Positions 7,886-18,202 of a stretch of 37,797 nt of DNA are shown in pieces (the first letter of the stretch is position 1; each line of letters opens with the position of its first letter). The DNA is taken from positions 106,168 through 143,964 of the forward strand of contig NZ_WMII01000012.1 of the NCBI RefSeq assembly GCF_009711265.1. The letters are read 5' to 3'. The DNA comes from Paracoccus shanxieyensis (lineage in GTDB: Bacteria > Pseudomonadota > Alphaproteobacteria > Rhodobacterales > Rhodobacteraceae). The notes under the pieces are model-generated. The model did no database searches, was not told where the DNA came from, and saw only the letters and a list, made by a program, of their open reading frames with translations. The position numbers and the translations under genes are program-made.

Positions 7886-7910
7886 CATCCTTGTTTTCCA
7901 AATACCCACA
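7886..7910 (-). repeat. Gene-end motif, copy 1 (after selD)
   Basis: Read on the minus strand this segment contains GGGTATTTGGAAAACAAGGA, starting a few bases past the selD stop codon. It closely matches a segment after the second M16 gene at 22330-22354 on the plus strand (GAGTATTTGGAGAACGAAGA). Both copies have the same orientation relative to the gene they follow. The function is unknown. Confidence 0.55.
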
Positions 7911-7918
7911 AAGCCGCG

Positions 7919-8959
7919 CTATTCGACGGCGATGCCCGCGCCATCCTCGGCCTGACCGATGATTGCAGCCAAGGGAAAGCCCGCCGCACGGATCTGGCCC
8001 AGAACCTCATCGGCGGCATCCGGCGCGCAAGCGATCAGCAGCCCGCCCGAGGTCTGCGGATCGGTCAGCAGCGCACGCTGCCAGTCGGGCATGTCACCCT
8101 GCACGCGCACCTCATGGCCGTAGGCGGCCCAGTTGCGGGTCGATGCGCCGGTAAAGAACCCGGCCCGCGCCAGTTCCGCCGCCTGCCCCAGCAGGGGCAG
8201 GTCGGCAAGGCGCAGCCGCAGCCCAAGGCCCGATCCGCGCGCGATCTCCAGCCCGTGACCCAGAATCCCGAAGCCGGTCACGTCGGTGATGGCATGCACG
8301 TCAGCGCGTTTCGCCAGATCCATGCCGACCCGGTTCAACGTGGTGGCCGATGCCACCATCTCGGCCAGACCAGCGCTGTCCAGCGCGCCCTTCTTGATGG
8401 CGGCGGAATAGATGCCGACGCCCAGCCCCTTGGTCAGGATCAGCGCGTCGCCCGCCCGCGCATCGGCATTGCGGCGCAACTCCTGCGGATGGCACAGCCC
8501 GATCACCGCCAGCCCATAGATCGGCTCGGGCGCGTCGATGGAATGGCCGCCCGCCACGGGAATGCCCGCCTCGGCGCAGATCTCGCGCCCACCGGCCAGT
8601 ATCTCGCGGATCTGCGCAGCGGGCAGCTTGTCGATGGGCATGCCCAGGATCGCCAGCGCCATGATCGGGCGTCCGCCCATGGCATAGATGTCCGAAATCG
8701 CGTTCGTCGCGGCGATGCGGCCGAAATCCCGCGGATCGTCCACCATCGGCATGAAGAAATCCGTCGTGGCGATCACGCAGGTCTGGTCATCGACTTGATA
8801 GACCGCCGCATCGTCCGAGGTCTCGGTCCCCACAAGCAGCTGCGGAAAGGCCTGCGCCATGGGCTGATCCGCCAGCAAGTCGCGCAGCACCGAGGGCGCC
8901 AGCTTGCAGCCGCAGCCGCCACCATGCGCCAGTGAGGTCAGTCTGGGTTGGATGTTCAT
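7919..8959 (-). CDS. selD: Selenide, water dikinase (selenophosphate synthetase)
   Basis: A 346-residue SelD that makes selenophosphate from selenide and ATP, the selenium donor for selenocysteine-tRNA and for 2-selenouridine in tRNA. The glycine-rich N-terminal catalytic loop is [13 protein letters not shown]16 and K19 align with the essential Cys17 and Lys20 of E. coli SelD, so this is the cysteine form, not a selenoprotein. Further PurM-like ATP-binding motifs are [31 protein letters not shown] and [13 protein letters not shown]. No selA, selB, mnmH or tRNA-Sec gene is in the window. Its ATG overlaps the stop codon of the RND pump gene as ATGA, which predicts translational coupling to an efflux operon. 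Confidence 0.96.
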   Translation of the reverse strand: MNIQPRLTSLAHGGGCGCKLAPSVLRDLLADQPMAQAFPQLLVGTETSDDAAVYQVDDQTCVIATTDFFMPMVDDPRDFGRIAATNAISDIYAMGGRPIMALAILGMPIDKLPAAQIREILAGGREICAEAGIPVAGGHSIDAPEPIYGLAVIGLCHPQELRRNADARAGDALILTKGLGVGIYSAAIKKGALDSAGLAEMVASATTLNRVGMDLAKRADVHAITDVTGFGILGHGLEIARGSGLGLRLRLADLPLLGQAAELARAGFFTGASTRNWAAYGHEVRVQGDMPDWQRALLTDPQTSGGLLIACAPDAADEVLGQIRAAGFPLAAIIGQAEDGAGIAVE

Positions 8960-11900
8960 CTTTTCCTCGACAGCCGTTCCGTCATGTTCAGGACCGTAAC
9001 GTAGAAGCCCGGAACCATGAAGATGCCAAGGAAGGTCGCGGCGATCATTCCGCCCATCACCCCGATCCCGATCGAATTCTGCGCCCCCGCCCCGGCCCCC
9101 TTGGCGATGGCCAGAGGCAGCACGCCAAGGATGAAGGCCAGCGAGGTCATCAGGATCGGACGCAGCCGCAGCCGCGCGGCCTCGACGGCGGCCTCGACCG
9201 TGCTGCGGCCCTTTTGCTGCAATTCGCGGGCGAATTCGACGATCAGGATGGCGTTCTTGGCGGCGAGCCCGATGGTCGTCAGGATCCCCACCTTGAAATA
9301 GACATCATTCGACTGCCCGAAGGTCAGCGAGGCGATGACCGCACCCAGCACGCCCACCGGCACGGCCAGCATGACCGAAAACGGGATCGACCAGCTTTCG
9401 TAAAGCGCCGCCAGCGACAGAAACACCACCAGCGCCGACAGGGCGAACAGCAGCGGCGCCTGATTGCCCGCCTGCCGTTCCTGATACGACAGTTCGGTCC
9501 ACGCGATCTGATAGCCGCCGGGCAGATTGGCCACCATCTCCTCCATCGCGTCCATGGCCTGCCCCGAGCTTTGGCCGGGCGCGGGTTCGCCCTCGAACTC
9601 GATGGCGTCGATGCCGTCGATGCGGGACAATTGCGGCTCGACCGGCTCCCAGCGGGTGGTCATGAAGGCGCTGAAGGGCACCATCTCATCGCCGGAATTG
9701 CGGGCATACCAGCGGTCCACATCCTCGGGCTGCATCCGGTTCTGGGCCTGCCCCTGCACGATGACCGGGCGCAATTGCGCACCAAGGGCAAAGTCGTTCA
9801 CCTCGGTCCCGGCAAAGATCGTCGACAGCATCGAATTGACCGCAGGCACCGAGACGCCGAAGCTTTCCGCCTTCTGCTGGTCGATGTCGATGCGCAGCGC
9901 GGCCTCGTCCTCGGAATTGCCGTTTTCGACGTTCTGCACGCGTGCGTCATCGCTGGCGGTCAGTTCAAGCTGATCGGCGGCCTCGGCCAGCGCCTGCATG
10001 CCGCCCGCCGACTGATCCATGATATACATGGTAAAGCCGGAACTGTTGCCCAGCCGCGGGATCGCCGGGGGCTGCATGAAGAAGATCCGCCCCGCCCGAT
10101 GATCCGAGAAATGCCTGTTGGCGCGCTGCGCCACCGCCCGCGCCGACAATTCGGCATCGCTGCGCTGGTCGAAATCGCGCAGCTTCACAAAGATCTGCGC
10201 CCGGTTCTGCGCCGTTCCGCCATAGCCAAAGCCCATCGCGACAAAGACCGATTCCACGGCGGCCTTTTCGTCGTTCAGCATGTATTCCTCGATTTCCTGC
10301 ACGACGGCCGCGGTCTGCTGCGCGGTCGAGCCTTCGGTCAGGGTGATGCGCGATTGCAGCACGCCCTGATCCTCGGTCGGAATGAAGGTGGTGGTCATGC
10401 GGCCGAACAGATCCGCCGCGCCCCAGCTGATCCCCGCCAGCACAAGCAGCACCAGAAACGGCCGGCGCAGCGTGCGCCGCACCGTCGCTGAATAGCCCTG
10501 CGTCATGCGGTCGAACCAGCGATTGAACAGCCGCGCGGGCGCAAAGCGCACCGGGCCGTGGCTGGGGCGCAGCATGCTGGCGCACATCGCGGGCGTCAGC
10601 ACCAGCGCGACCAGCAGCGACAGCACCATCGCGGTGATGATCGTCACCGAAAACTGCCGGTAGATCACCCCGGTCGAGCCGGGCATGAACCCCATGGGCA
10701 GAAACACCGCCGACAGAACCAGCGCGATGCCGATCAGCGCGCCGCTGATCTGGCCCATGGATTTCTCGGTCGCCTCGACGGGGCCAAGCCCGTCCTCATG
10801 CATGACGCGCTCGACGTTTTCCACGACGACGATGGCGTCATCGACCAGAAGCCCGATGGCCAGCACCATGGCAAACATCGTCAGCGTATTGATCGAATAT
10901 CCCAGCGCCGCCAGCATCCCGAACGTGCCCAGCAGCACGACCGGAATGGCGATCAGCGGGATCAGCGTGGCACGCCAGTTCTGCAAAAAGATCAGGATGA
11001 CCAGAAAGACCAGCACCACGGCTTCCAAAAGCGTGTGATAGACCTTCTTGATCGACAGTTCGACAAAGGGCGCGGTGTCATAGGCGATGTGGATTTCCAC
11101 CCCATCGGGCAGGGCGTTCTTCAGGCTCTCCAGCGTGGTGCGCACGCCTTCTGCCGTTTCCACCGCATTCGCGCCGGTCGCAAGGTTCACCCCGAAGCCC
11201 GAGGCATTCAGCCCGTTGAAGCGGGAATCGCGGCCATAGGTGGTCTGGCCGATCTGCACCTCGGCCACGTCGCCAAGGCGCACGGCGGCGCCGTCATCAC
11301 CGGTCTTCAGCAGGATATTGCGGAAATCATCGACCGAGGTCAGCTGGCTTTGCGCCGTCACCGTGGCCGTGAACTGCTGGCCTGCGACCACCGGCTGACT
11401 GCCCAGATCGCCGACAGAGACGGTGCTGTTCTGGTTCTCGACCGCGCTGGTGATATCGGTGGGCGTCAGCTGGAACTGCGCCAGCCGCAAGGGATCCATC
11501 CAGATCCGCATCGCATAGCCCGAGCCGAAGACGTTCACGCCGCCCACGCCCTCGGTGCGCTTGACCGGGCCTTCGACGACCTGCTCCAGCAGGTTGCCCA
11601 GTTCGATGGTGGAATGCTGCCCCGTGGTCGAAACCAGCGCGCCCACCATCAGGATCGAGGATGAGGATCGCGTGACCGACACGCCATCGTTCTGCACCGG
11701 CGAGGGCAGGCGGTTTTCGACCGAGCGGACCTTGGACTGCACCTCGTTCAGCGCATCCACCGGGTCCACGCTGTCGTCAAAGGTCAGCGTGATGACGCTG
11801 CGCCCCGTCGAGGCCGACGAGACCGTGTAAAGCAGCCCCTCAAGGCCGGTCAGCGCGTCCTCGATGGGGGTGGTCACGGAATTCTGCACCGCCTGCGCCG

Positions 11901-12057
11901 TCGCACCCGAGTAATTGGCCTGAATGCGGATCGTGGTGGGCGCGATGTCGGGATATTGCGACACCGGCAGCGTGGTCAGCGAAAACGCCCCGATCAGCAT
12001 GGTGAGGATCGCCAGCACCCAGGCAAAGACCGGGCGGTGGATAAAGAACCGTGCCAT
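8956..12057 (-). CDS. RND efflux pump permease, HAE1 (AcrB/MexB) family
   Basis: A 1033-residue inner-membrane proton-driven exporter, the usual length for AcrB-type pumps. It starts [17 protein letters not shown], the family's first transmembrane helix. The TM4 proton-relay aspartates are visible in [17 protein letters not shown] at about residue 406. Two large periplasmic loops, after TM1 and TM7, alternate with two six-helix bundles, and the C terminus has [18 protein letters not shown]. The substrate range cannot be inferred. The start overlaps the adaptor stop (TGATG), and its own stop overlaps the selD start (ATGA), so the three genes form one translationally coupled unit. The outer-membrane channel is probably a TolC-type protein encoded elsewhere. 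Confidence 0.96.
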   Translation of the reverse strand: MARFFIHRPVFAWVLAILTMLIGAFSLTTLPVSQYPDIAPTTIRIQANYSGATAQAVQNSVTTPIEDALTGLEGLLYTVSSASTGRSVITLTFDDSVDPVDALNEVQSKVRSVENRLPSPVQNDGVSVTRSSSSILMVGALVSTTGQHSTIELGNLLEQVVEGPVKRTEGVGGVNVFGSGYAMRIWMDPLRLAQFQLTPTDITSAVENQNSTVSVGDLGSQPVVAGQQFTATVTAQSQLTSVDDFRNILLKTGDDGAAVRLGDVAEVQIGQTTYGRDSRFNGLNASGFGVNLATGANAVETAEGVRTTLESLKNALPDGVEIHIAYDTAPFVELSIKKVYHTLLEAVVLVFLVILIFLQNWRATLIPLIAIPVVLLGTFGMLAALGYSINTLTMFAMVLAIGLLVDDAIVVVENVERVMHEDGLGPVEATEKSMGQISGALIGIALVLSAVFLPMGFMPGSTGVIYRQFSVTIITAMVLSLLVALVLTPAMCASMLRPSHGPVRFAPARLFNRWFDRMTQGYSATVRRTLRRPFLVLLVLAGISWGAADLFGRMTTTFIPTEDQGVLQSRITLTEGSTAQQTAAVVQEIEEYMLNDEKAAVESVFVAMGFGYGGTAQNRAQIFVKLRDFDQRSDAELSARAVAQRANRHFSDHRAGRIFFMQPPAIPRLGNSSGFTMYIMDQSAGGMQALAEAADQLELTASDDARVQNVENGNSEDEAALRIDIDQQKAESFGVSVPAVNSMLSTIFAGTEVNDFALGAQLRPVIVQGQAQNRMQPEDVDRWYARNSGDEMVPFSAFMTTRWEPVEPQLSRIDGIDAIEFEGEPAPGQSSGQAMDAMEEMVANLPGGYQIAWTELSYQERQAGNQAPLLFALSALVVFLSLAALYESWSIPFSVMLAVPVGVLGAVIASLTFGQSNDVYFKVGILTTIGLAAKNAILIVEFARELQQKGRSTVEAAVEAARLRLRPILMTSLAFILGVLPLAIAKGAGAGAQNSIGIGVMGGMIAATFLGIFMVPGFYVTVLNMTERLSRKR

Positions 12058-13253
12058 CAGTTGCCGCCCTCGGCGGCGGGTTCGCCTTCGGATGCGGCGG
12101 CTTCGGGTGCGGCGTCGCGCACCACGCCCTGATCGTCGATCTGGACCGGGACGGTCGTGACCTCGGCCCCGGCGCGCAGATCGTCCAGCCCGTCAAGGAT
12201 CAGTTGTTCGCCGGGATTGATGCCCTGCGTGACGACCCAGTTGTTGCGATAGGTGCCCTGTTCGCTCAGCGTGATCTGCTGGGCCTTGCCGTCCCGCACG
12301 ACAAAGGCGGTCAGCGTGCCGTTGGCAGAGCGTTTCGTGGCGCGCTGCGGCACCAGAACCGCCCGCGTCGTGCCCAGCGTCATTTCCACGCGCAGGAACT
12401 GGCCGGGCAGGATCAGCCCTTCGGGATTGTCGAATTGCAGGCGGATCGGCACGGTTCCGGTCGTCGGAGACACGGCGATGCCGGGGCTGACCATGCGGCC
12501 ATTGCCCTGATACTGCTCGCCGGTTTCCAGCGTCAGCCGGGTCTGCACCGCGCCGTTCTGGATCAGTTGCCCGGCGCTGACCTGCGCGCGGTTGCGCAGG
12601 ATCCGGGCCGAGGATTCGCTGACATCGACATAGATCGGGTCAAGCTGGGTGATGGTCGTCAGCACATCCGACTGGCCCGCCGTGACCAGATCCCCGACCG
12701 AGACCTGCGCCACATCGGCCATGCCGTCGATGGGGCTGACGATGCGCGTGCGGTCCAGCGAAAGCTGCGCGGCGTCGCGTTCGGCGCGGGCGGCGGCCAG
12801 ATCGGCTTCGGCCTGTTTCAGCGCCACCTCGGCATTGGCGCGGTCGACGGCGGACACGCCCGAGCCCTCCAGCCGGCGATAGCGGGTCACGGTGTTCTGC
12901 GCCTGCGTCAGGCTGGCTTCGGCCCCGGCGACCCGCGCCTCGGCGGCGGCAAGGGCTGCGGCCAGCGTTTCGGGGTCGATGCGGAACAACACATCGCCGG
13001 TCTTGACCGGGGTTGCGGGGTCATAGACCGTCTCAAGGATCTCACCGCCGACCTGCGGGCGGATGCCGGTCTGCTGAAAGGCGATGGCGCGGCCGGGCAG
13101 GGTGACGGTGTAGGGCACGTCCTGTTCGGCGGTTTCCATGATGCCGACCTGCCGGGGGCCGTCCTGCCCATGTTGCTGCGCAACGGCAGGGGCGGACAGA
13201 CCGACGATCAGCAAAAGGGCCAGTGCGGCCGGATTCACGCGACCAAATTTCAT
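12057..13253 (-). CDS. RND efflux periplasmic adaptor (membrane fusion protein)
   Basis: A 398-residue HlyD/AcrA-family adaptor linking the RND pump to an outer-membrane channel. A signal peptide ends near SAPAVAQ (about residue 26); no lipobox cysteine is present, so it is probably a soluble periplasmic or loosely attached form. The lipoyl half-motifs lie around GGEILETVYDPATPVKTGDV and TRIVSPIDGMADVAQVSVGD, flanking an alpha-hairpin rich in Ala and Glu. The beta-barrel and membrane-proximal domains follow, and the C-terminal tail is Ala/Glu-rich. AAGGA lies 7 nt before the ATG. It is the first gene of the adaptor-pump-selD unit; the 113-bp gap upstream should hold the promoter. No regulator gene is adjacent. 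Confidence 0.94.
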   Translation of the reverse strand: MKFGRVNPAALALLLIVGLSAPAVAQQHGQDGPRQVGIMETAEQDVPYTVTLPGRAIAFQQTGIRPQVGGEILETVYDPATPVKTGDVLFRIDPETLAAALAAAEARVAGAEASLTQAQNTVTRYRRLEGSGVSAVDRANAEVALKQAEADLAAARAERDAAQLSLDRTRIVSPIDGMADVAQVSVGDLVTAGQSDVLTTITQLDPIYVDVSESSARILRNRAQVSAGQLIQNGAVQTRLTLETGEQYQGNGRMVSPGIAVSPTTGTVPIRLQFDNPEGLILPGQFLRVEMTLGTTRAVLVPQRATKRSANGTLTAFVVRDGKAQQITLSEQGTYRNNWVVTQGINPGEQLILDGLDDLRAGAEVTTVPVQIDDQGVVRDAAPEAAASEGEPAAEGGN

Positions 13254-13366
13254 CTGCCGATCCTTGCGGTTGGGTATCAGGCCTGTTCTAGCCCGGAAAT
13301 CCCAACAGTGGGTAAACGACAGTCAACCGCGCGATCACGGATTCGCCAGCCCGCGTGAGCGGGGCG

Positions 13367-13540
13367 TCAGAAATCGACGCAGATGCCCTTCTTTTCGTAA
13401 TCGCCATAGCGCACGGGTTCCGGGCCGTCGCGCCCGCCCAGCTCGACCGGCAGGTCCAGCGCCTTGGCGGCCTTGCGGCGTTCCTCGGCCTCGGCCAGTG
13501 CCCTTTGGGCGGCGGGGGGCAGATCCTTGCGGTCGGTCAT
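13367..13540 (-). CDS. DUF1674 / SDHAF4-like small protein
   Basis: A 57-residue protein of the DUF1674 family, whose eukaryotic member SDHAF4 assists assembly of flavinylated succinate dehydrogenase subunit SdhA. The C-terminal signature is RYGDYEKKGICVDF (44-57), matching the family pattern R[YF]GDWE.KG.C.DF. The N-terminal half is a charged helix (AQRALAEAEERRKAAKAL). AGGGAAA lies upstream of the ATG at 13540. It is divergent from rsmB with 54 bp between starts. A role in Sdh maturation in this organism is inferred from the family. Confidence 0.9.
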   Translation of the reverse strand: MTDRKDLPPAAQRALAEAEERRKAAKALDLPVELGGRDGPEPVRYGDYEKKGICVDF

Positions 13541-13594
13541 GGCGATTTTCCCTGCTTCGCGCTAGATCGGTCCAATCTAGGCAAGGGGACGCAT

Positions 13595-14890
13595 TTGGAC
13601 AAGACGCGCGGCAATGATCGGGGCGGGGAACGTGGTGGCGAACGTGGCGATGGGGCAAGGCTGGGCGCGCTGCGCCTGCTGGCCGCCGTCGAGGATGGCG
13701 CGACGCTGGATGAGGCGGGCGCGCTGAACGATGCGCTTCCCCCTGCGGCCCGCGCCCGTGCCCGCCGCCTGGCGCTGGAGGTGCTGCGCCGCACCCAGCG
13801 CGCCGATGCGCTGCTGGCGCCATTCCTGCAACGCAAGCCCCGGCCCGATGTGCAGCGCATCCTGCGCCTTGCCACCGTCGAGATGCTGGCCCTTGGCGAA
13901 GCGCCGCATGGCGCGGTCGATGCCGCCGTGCGCATCTGCCGCAGCATGGGCGGCAAGGGACAGGCCGCAGCGGGCATGGTGAATGCGGTGCTGCGCAAGG
14001 TCTCGGCCGCGTCCGAGCCTTGGGCGAAACTGCCGCCGCAGATGATGCCGCACTGGCTGCGTCAGCCCGTCGTGCATGCATGGGGCCGCGACGTGACCCG
14101 CGCCATCGAGGCCGCGCATGAGGCGGGCGCGCCTCTGGACCTGACTCCAAAGCGGGGCGACGCGCCGGGTCAGGCGCTGCCGACCGGATCATTCCGGCAG
14201 GATGCCGGGGCGCAGGTCTCGGCGCTGCCGGGCTATGAGACGGGCGACTGGTGGGTGCAGGATGCCGCTGCCGCGCTGGCCGTGCGCGTGCTGGATCCGC
14301 AACCGGACGAGCGCATCGCCGATATCTGTGCAGCACCGGGCGGCAAGACGCTGCAACTGGCGGCCGCCGGGGCCACGGTCACGGCGGTCGATATTTCGCA
14401 GGCGCGGCTGGCGCGTGTGGCCGAAAACCTGAACCGCTGCGGGCTGTCGGCCACGCTGGTCGCGGGCGATGCCTTGCAGTATCGCCCCGAGTCCTTGCTG
14501 GACGCGGTGCTGCTGGACGCGCCCTGTTCGGCCACCGGCACGCTGCGCCGCCACCCGGAACTGCCGCTGATCCGCGACGGCGCGGCCATTGCGGAACTGG
14601 TTGATCTGCAAGCGAAACTTATCGACCACGCGCTGTCCCTGCTGAAGCCCGGCGGGCGGCTGGTCTTTGCCACCTGCTCGCTTCTGCCGGCCGAGGGCGA
14701 GGATCAGCTCGAGGCCGCGCTGGCCCGTCATCCGGGCTTGCATGTCGAACCCGCCAAGGCCCCCGGCATCGAGCCGGAGTGGCTGACGGATCGCGGCGCC
14801 TTGCGGTTGCGCCCGGACCTGTGGCCGGAACGCGGCGGCATGGACGGCTTTTTCATCGCACGCTTGCGGAAAAGCCTTGCCGAGTCCTAA
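13595..14890 (+). CDS. rsmB: 16S rRNA (cytosine-C5) methyltransferase, RsmB family
   Basis: A 431-residue RsmB/Sun-type enzyme expected to methylate C967 of 16S rRNA. An N-terminal NusB-like RNA-binding domain (about 12-140) is followed by the SAM domain with motif I DICAAPGGKTLQLAA. The two catalytic cysteines are visible: C311 in DAPCSATGTLRRHPE (product release) and C361 in FATCSLLPAEGE (nucleophile). No in-frame ATG fits the N terminus. The TTG at 13595 sits 5 nt after a strong AAGGGGA, so I place the start there, giving LDKTRGNDRGG as the coded N terminus. It starts the plus-strand housekeeping run, and the heparinase-like gene follows 33 bp later. Confidence 0.93.
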   Translation: MDKTRGNDRGGERGGERGDGARLGALRLLAAVEDGATLDEAGALNDALPPAARARARRLALEVLRRTQRADALLAPFLQRKPRPDVQRILRLATVEMLALGEAPHGAVDAAVRICRSMGGKGQAAAGMVNAVLRKVSAASEPWAKLPPQMMPHWLRQPVVHAWGRDVTRAIEAAHEAGAPLDLTPKRGDAPGQALPTGSFRQDAGAQVSALPGYETGDWWVQDAAAALAVRVLDPQPDERIADICAAPGGKTLQLAAAGATVTAVDISQARLARVAENLNRCGLSATLVAGDALQYRPESLLDAVLLDAPCSATGTLRRHPELPLIRDGAAIAELVDLQAKLIDHALSLLKPGGRLVFATCSLLPAEGEDQLEAALARHPGLHVEPAKAPGIEPEWLTDRGALRLRPDLWPERGGMDGFFIARLRKSLAES

Positions 14891-14923
14891 GCTTGCGGCG
14901 TTTCCAGCGATTTGCGGACGCCC

Positions 14924-16570
14924 ATGAACGAAACGCCCAGCCCTCGCGGCTTTTTGCGCCGTCCCGAACCCAAGGCCATCGGCCATCAGGGGCGAGGCGA
15001 ACAGATCGTCGCAGGGGAATTGCCCATCGGCGGTCTGATCCTGACGGGCGATATCTTTGCGGATGACCTGCCCGCTTCGATCGCGGCCGAACTGCATGGC
15101 TTTGGCTGGCTGGACGATCTGGCGGCGGTCGGATCGCCCAAAGCGCGTTCGGTGGCCCAGCATCACGTCCTGCACTGGCTGCGGCGGCATCGCATCCCGC
15201 ATGGCGACGCGCCGGAATGGGCGCCCGCCATCGCGGGGCGGCGCGTGCTGCACTGGATCTTTCACGCGGGGATGATCCTGCCGGGGCTGGATCGCGACGC
15301 GACCGAGCCTTACTTCCGCGCCCTTGACCAGCATCTGACCCATCTGCGCGCGACATGGTTCGACACGCCCGACGGCCTGCCCCGCCTTGAGGCGCTGGCG
15401 GGCCTTGCCATCGGCGCGATGTCGCTGCGCGACCGTCAGGCCGTGGCGCAGCCCGCGCTGATCGCGCTGGCCGAGGAAGCCGATGCCATGGGCGTGGCCA
15501 CCCTGTCGGAATCCCGCGCGCCCGAAACCCTGCTGGAGGCGATGGCCCTGCTGGTCTGGGCGCAGGAAACCGCCGATGAGGCAGGCCAGCCCTCGCCGCC
15601 CGAATTGCGGGCGATCATCGCCGAAATCGCGCCGATCCTGCGCGCGCTGCGCCATGCCGATGGCGGGCTGCCCTGTTTCCATGGCGGCGGGCGCGGCGCG
15701 GCGGGACGGCTGGATCGCTGCCTGCGCGCCGCCGAAGGCGCGGCCCTGCCCGCGCATGGGCTGGCGATGGGGTTTGCGCGCATGGCGCGGCAACGCTCGA
15801 CGCTGATTCTGGACGCGGCACCGCCGCCCGGCGGGCCTGCGGCGATCCGCGCCCATGCCTCGACCCTTGGGATGGAATTCACCGTGGCGCGCCAGCCGCT
15901 GATCGTGAATTGCGGCCCCGGCGACGGCTTCGGCCCGCTGTGGTCCAAGGCCGCGCGCGCCACCCCCAGCCATTCGGCGCTGTGCCTTGAGGGGCTGTCC
16001 TCGTCGCGGCTGAACGCCAATCGCGCCACCGGAGAGCCGGACATCCTGACCGAGCGTCCCGCGCTGGTCTGGGCGGGCGATTGCGATGCCCTGGGCAATC
16101 TGACGCCGCCCGATTGCGGCCCGGCCCATTCGCCCGAACCCGCGCATCTGCTGGCGGGCCATGACGGCTGGCTGGACAGCCACGGCCTGACGCAACTGCG
16201 CGAATTGTGGCTTTCCCCCGATGGCGGCACGCTTCAGGGCGAGGATTCGCTGGCGGCGCTGGATGCCAGCGCGCAGGCGCGGCTGGACCATCTGCGCCCC
16301 GCCGAAGGGCTGGCATTCGACATCCGCTTTCACCTGCATCCCGATGTGAAGGCCGCGCATCAGGGTGACGAAATCCGCCTGACGCTGCACGGCGGCGAGG
16401 AATGGCGGTTCACCCATGACGGCGTGGCGCAGCTGTCGCTGGAACCCAGTTGCCTTTTGGATCGCGGGCTGGCTGACCCGCGCCCGGCGCGCCAGATCGT
16501 GCTTTGCGCACGTTTGCAGGGCCGCGCGGTGCAGATCGGCTGGACCTTCGCGCGATCCGGCGTTAGGTGA
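14924..16570 (+). CDS. Heparinase II/III family protein
   Basis: A 548-residue protein with an N-terminal alpha-helical (alpha/alpha-toroid-like) half, including the tryptophan-rich HHVLHWLRRHRIPHG and GRRVLHWIFHAGM. The C-terminal heparinase II/III-like beta-sandwich domain begins near residue 330, with SHSALCLEGLSSSRL and FDIRFHLHPDVKA. No signal peptide is visible, unlike secreted polysaccharide lyases, so a cytosolic or cell-wall recycling role is possible. The family name does not establish heparin cleavage here. Genes of this kind sit between rsmB and purH in many Rhodobacterales (recalled, not checked). The ATG at 14924 is preferred, though an in-frame TTG at 14912 is possible; neither has a strong ribosome site. 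Confidence 0.82.
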   Translation: MNETPSPRGFLRRPEPKAIGHQGRGEQIVAGELPIGGLILTGDIFADDLPASIAAELHGFGWLDDLAAVGSPKARSVAQHHVLHWLRRHRIPHGDAPEWAPAIAGRRVLHWIFHAGMILPGLDRDATEPYFRALDQHLTHLRATWFDTPDGLPRLEALAGLAIGAMSLRDRQAVAQPALIALAEEADAMGVATLSESRAPETLLEAMALLVWAQETADEAGQPSPPELRAIIAEIAPILRALRHADGGLPCFHGGGRGAAGRLDRCLRAAEGAALPAHGLAMGFARMARQRSTLILDAAPPPGGPAAIRAHASTLGMEFTVARQPLIVNCGPGDGFGPLWSKAARATPSHSALCLEGLSSSRLNANRATGEPDILTERPALVWAGDCDALGNLTPPDCGPAHSPEPAHLLAGHDGWLDSHGLTQLRELWLSPDGGTLQGEDSLAALDASAQARLDHLRPAEGLAFDIRFHLHPDVKAAHQGDEIRLTLHGGEEWRFTHDGVAQLSLEPSCLLDRGLADPRPARQIVLCARLQGRAVQIGWTFARSGVR

Positions 16571-16612
16571 CGGGGCAAAATCTGCCATCCATCGCACGGG
16601 GCCCCAAGACCG

Positions 16613-18202
16613 ATGACCGACCGCATTCCGCTGAAGCGCGCGCTGATTTCCGTTTCCGACAAGACCGGCCTTCTGGACTTCGCCCGCGCCCTTTCGGCTC
16701 GGGGCGTCGAGATCCTGTCGACCGGCGGCACCGCCAAGGCGCTGCGCGAGGCGGGGCTGACCGTCAAGGACGTGGCCGAGGTCACGGGCTTTCCCGAAAT
16801 GATGGATGGCCGCGTCAAGACGCTGCACCCGGTCGTGCATGGTGGCCTGCTGGCGCTGCGCGACAATGACGAACACATGGCCGCCGCCAGCGCGCATGGC
16901 ATCGACATGATCGACCTGCTGGTCGTCAACCTGTATCCGTTCGAGGAAACCGTCGCCAAGGGCGCGGGCTATGACGATTGCATCGAGAATATCGACATCG
17001 GCGGCCCGGCGATGATCCGCGCGGCCTCGAAGAACCATGCCTTCGTGACGGTCGTGGTGGACGTTCAGGACTATGCCGCCGTGCTGGCGGAACTGGACGC
17101 AGGCGACGACACCACCAGCTTTGCCTTCCGTCAGCGTCAGGCGCAGATCGCCTATGCCCGGACGGCTGCCTATGATGCGGCGGTCTCGGCCTGGATGGCG
17201 GATGCCATCGGCGACGCCACGCCGCGCCGCCGCGCCTTTGCGGGCGTTCTGGCCCAGCCGCTGCGCTATGGCGAAAACCCGCACCAGTCGGCCGCCTTCT
17301 ACAAGGACGGCTCGGACCGTCCGGGCGTGGCCACGGCCCGGCAATGGCAGGGCAAAGAGCTGTCCTATAACAACATCAACGACACCGATGCCGCGTTCGA
17401 GCTGGTGGCCGAGTTCGACCCCGCCGAGGGCCCTGCCGTCGCCATCATCAAGCACGCCAATCCCTGCGGCGTGGCGCGTGGCGACAGCGCGGCCGATGCT
17501 TACCGGCGCGCCTTCGATTGCGACCGCACCTCGGCTTTCGGTGGCATCATCGCGCTGAACACCACGCTGGACGGTGAAACCGCGCAGGCCATCAGCGAGA
17601 TCTTTACCGAAGTCGTCATTGCCCCCGACGCCACCGATGAGGCGAAGGCCGTCTTTGCCGCCAAGAAGAACCTGCGCCTGCTGACCACCGGCGGTCTGCC
17701 CGATCCGGCGGCGGCGGGGCTGGCCTTCCGTCAGGTGGCGGGCGGCTTTCTGGTGCAGGGCCGCGACAATGGCCGCGTGCTGCGCGCCGATCTGAAGGTC
17801 GTGACCCAGCGCCAGCCCACCGCTGCGGAACTGGACGATCTGCTGTTTGCATGGACCGTCGCCAAGCACGTCAAGTCGAACGCCATCGTCTATGCCAAGG
17901 ACATGGCCACCGTCGGCATCGGCGCGGGCCAGATGAGCCGCGTGGACAGCACCCGCATCGGCAAGCGCAAATCCGAAGACATGGCCGAGGTGCTGGGCCT
18001 GCCGCAGGCGCTGACCATCGGCTCGTCCGTGTCCTCTGACGCCTTCTTCCCCTTTGCCGACGGGATCGAGGCATTGGCCGAAGCCGGCGCCAAGGCGGTG
18101 ATCCAGCCCGGCGGCTCGATGCGGGACGCCGAGGTGATCGAGGCCGCCGACCGTCTGGGTCTGGCGATGGTCTTTACCGGCCAGCGGCATTTCCGGCACT
18201 GA
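16613..18202 (+). CDS. purH: Bifunctional AICAR transformylase / IMP cyclohydrolase
   Basis: A 529-residue PurH catalysing the last two steps of de novo IMP synthesis in the cytosol. The N-terminal MGS-like IMP cyclohydrolase domain (about 1-150) contains [30 protein letters not shown] and [15 protein letters not shown]. The C-terminal AICAR transformylase domain has [15 protein letters not shown] and [12 protein letters not shown], whose Lys-His pair is catalytic in the family, and ends in [11 protein letters not shown]. The length is standard. Its stop overlaps the lspA start as TGATG, so the two are probably translationally coupled. I see no purine riboswitch upstream; only 42 bp separate it from the previous gene. 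Confidence 0.98.
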   Translation: MTDRIPLKRALISVSDKTGLLDFARALSARGVEILSTGGTAKALREAGLTVKDVAEVTGFPEMMDGRVKTLHPVVHGGLLALRDNDEHMAAASAHGIDMIDLLVVNLYPFEETVAKGAGYDDCIENIDIGGPAMIRAASKNHAFVTVVVDVQDYAAVLAELDAGDDTTSFAFRQRQAQIAYARTAAYDAAVSAWMADAIGDATPRRRAFAGVLAQPLRYGENPHQSAAFYKDGSDRPGVATARQWQGKELSYNNINDTDAAFELVAEFDPAEGPAVAIIKHANPCGVARGDSAADAYRRAFDCDRTSAFGGIIALNTTLDGETAQAISEIFTEVVIAPDATDEAKAVFAAKKNLRLLTTGGLPDPAAAGLAFRQVAGGFLVQGRDNGRVLRADLKVVTQRQPTAAELDDLLFAWTVAKHVKSNAIVYAKDMATVGIGAGQMSRVDSTRIGKRKSEDMAEVLGLPQALTIGSSVSSDAFFPFADGIEALAEAGAKAVIQPGGSMRDAEVIEAADRLGLAMVFTGQRHFRH

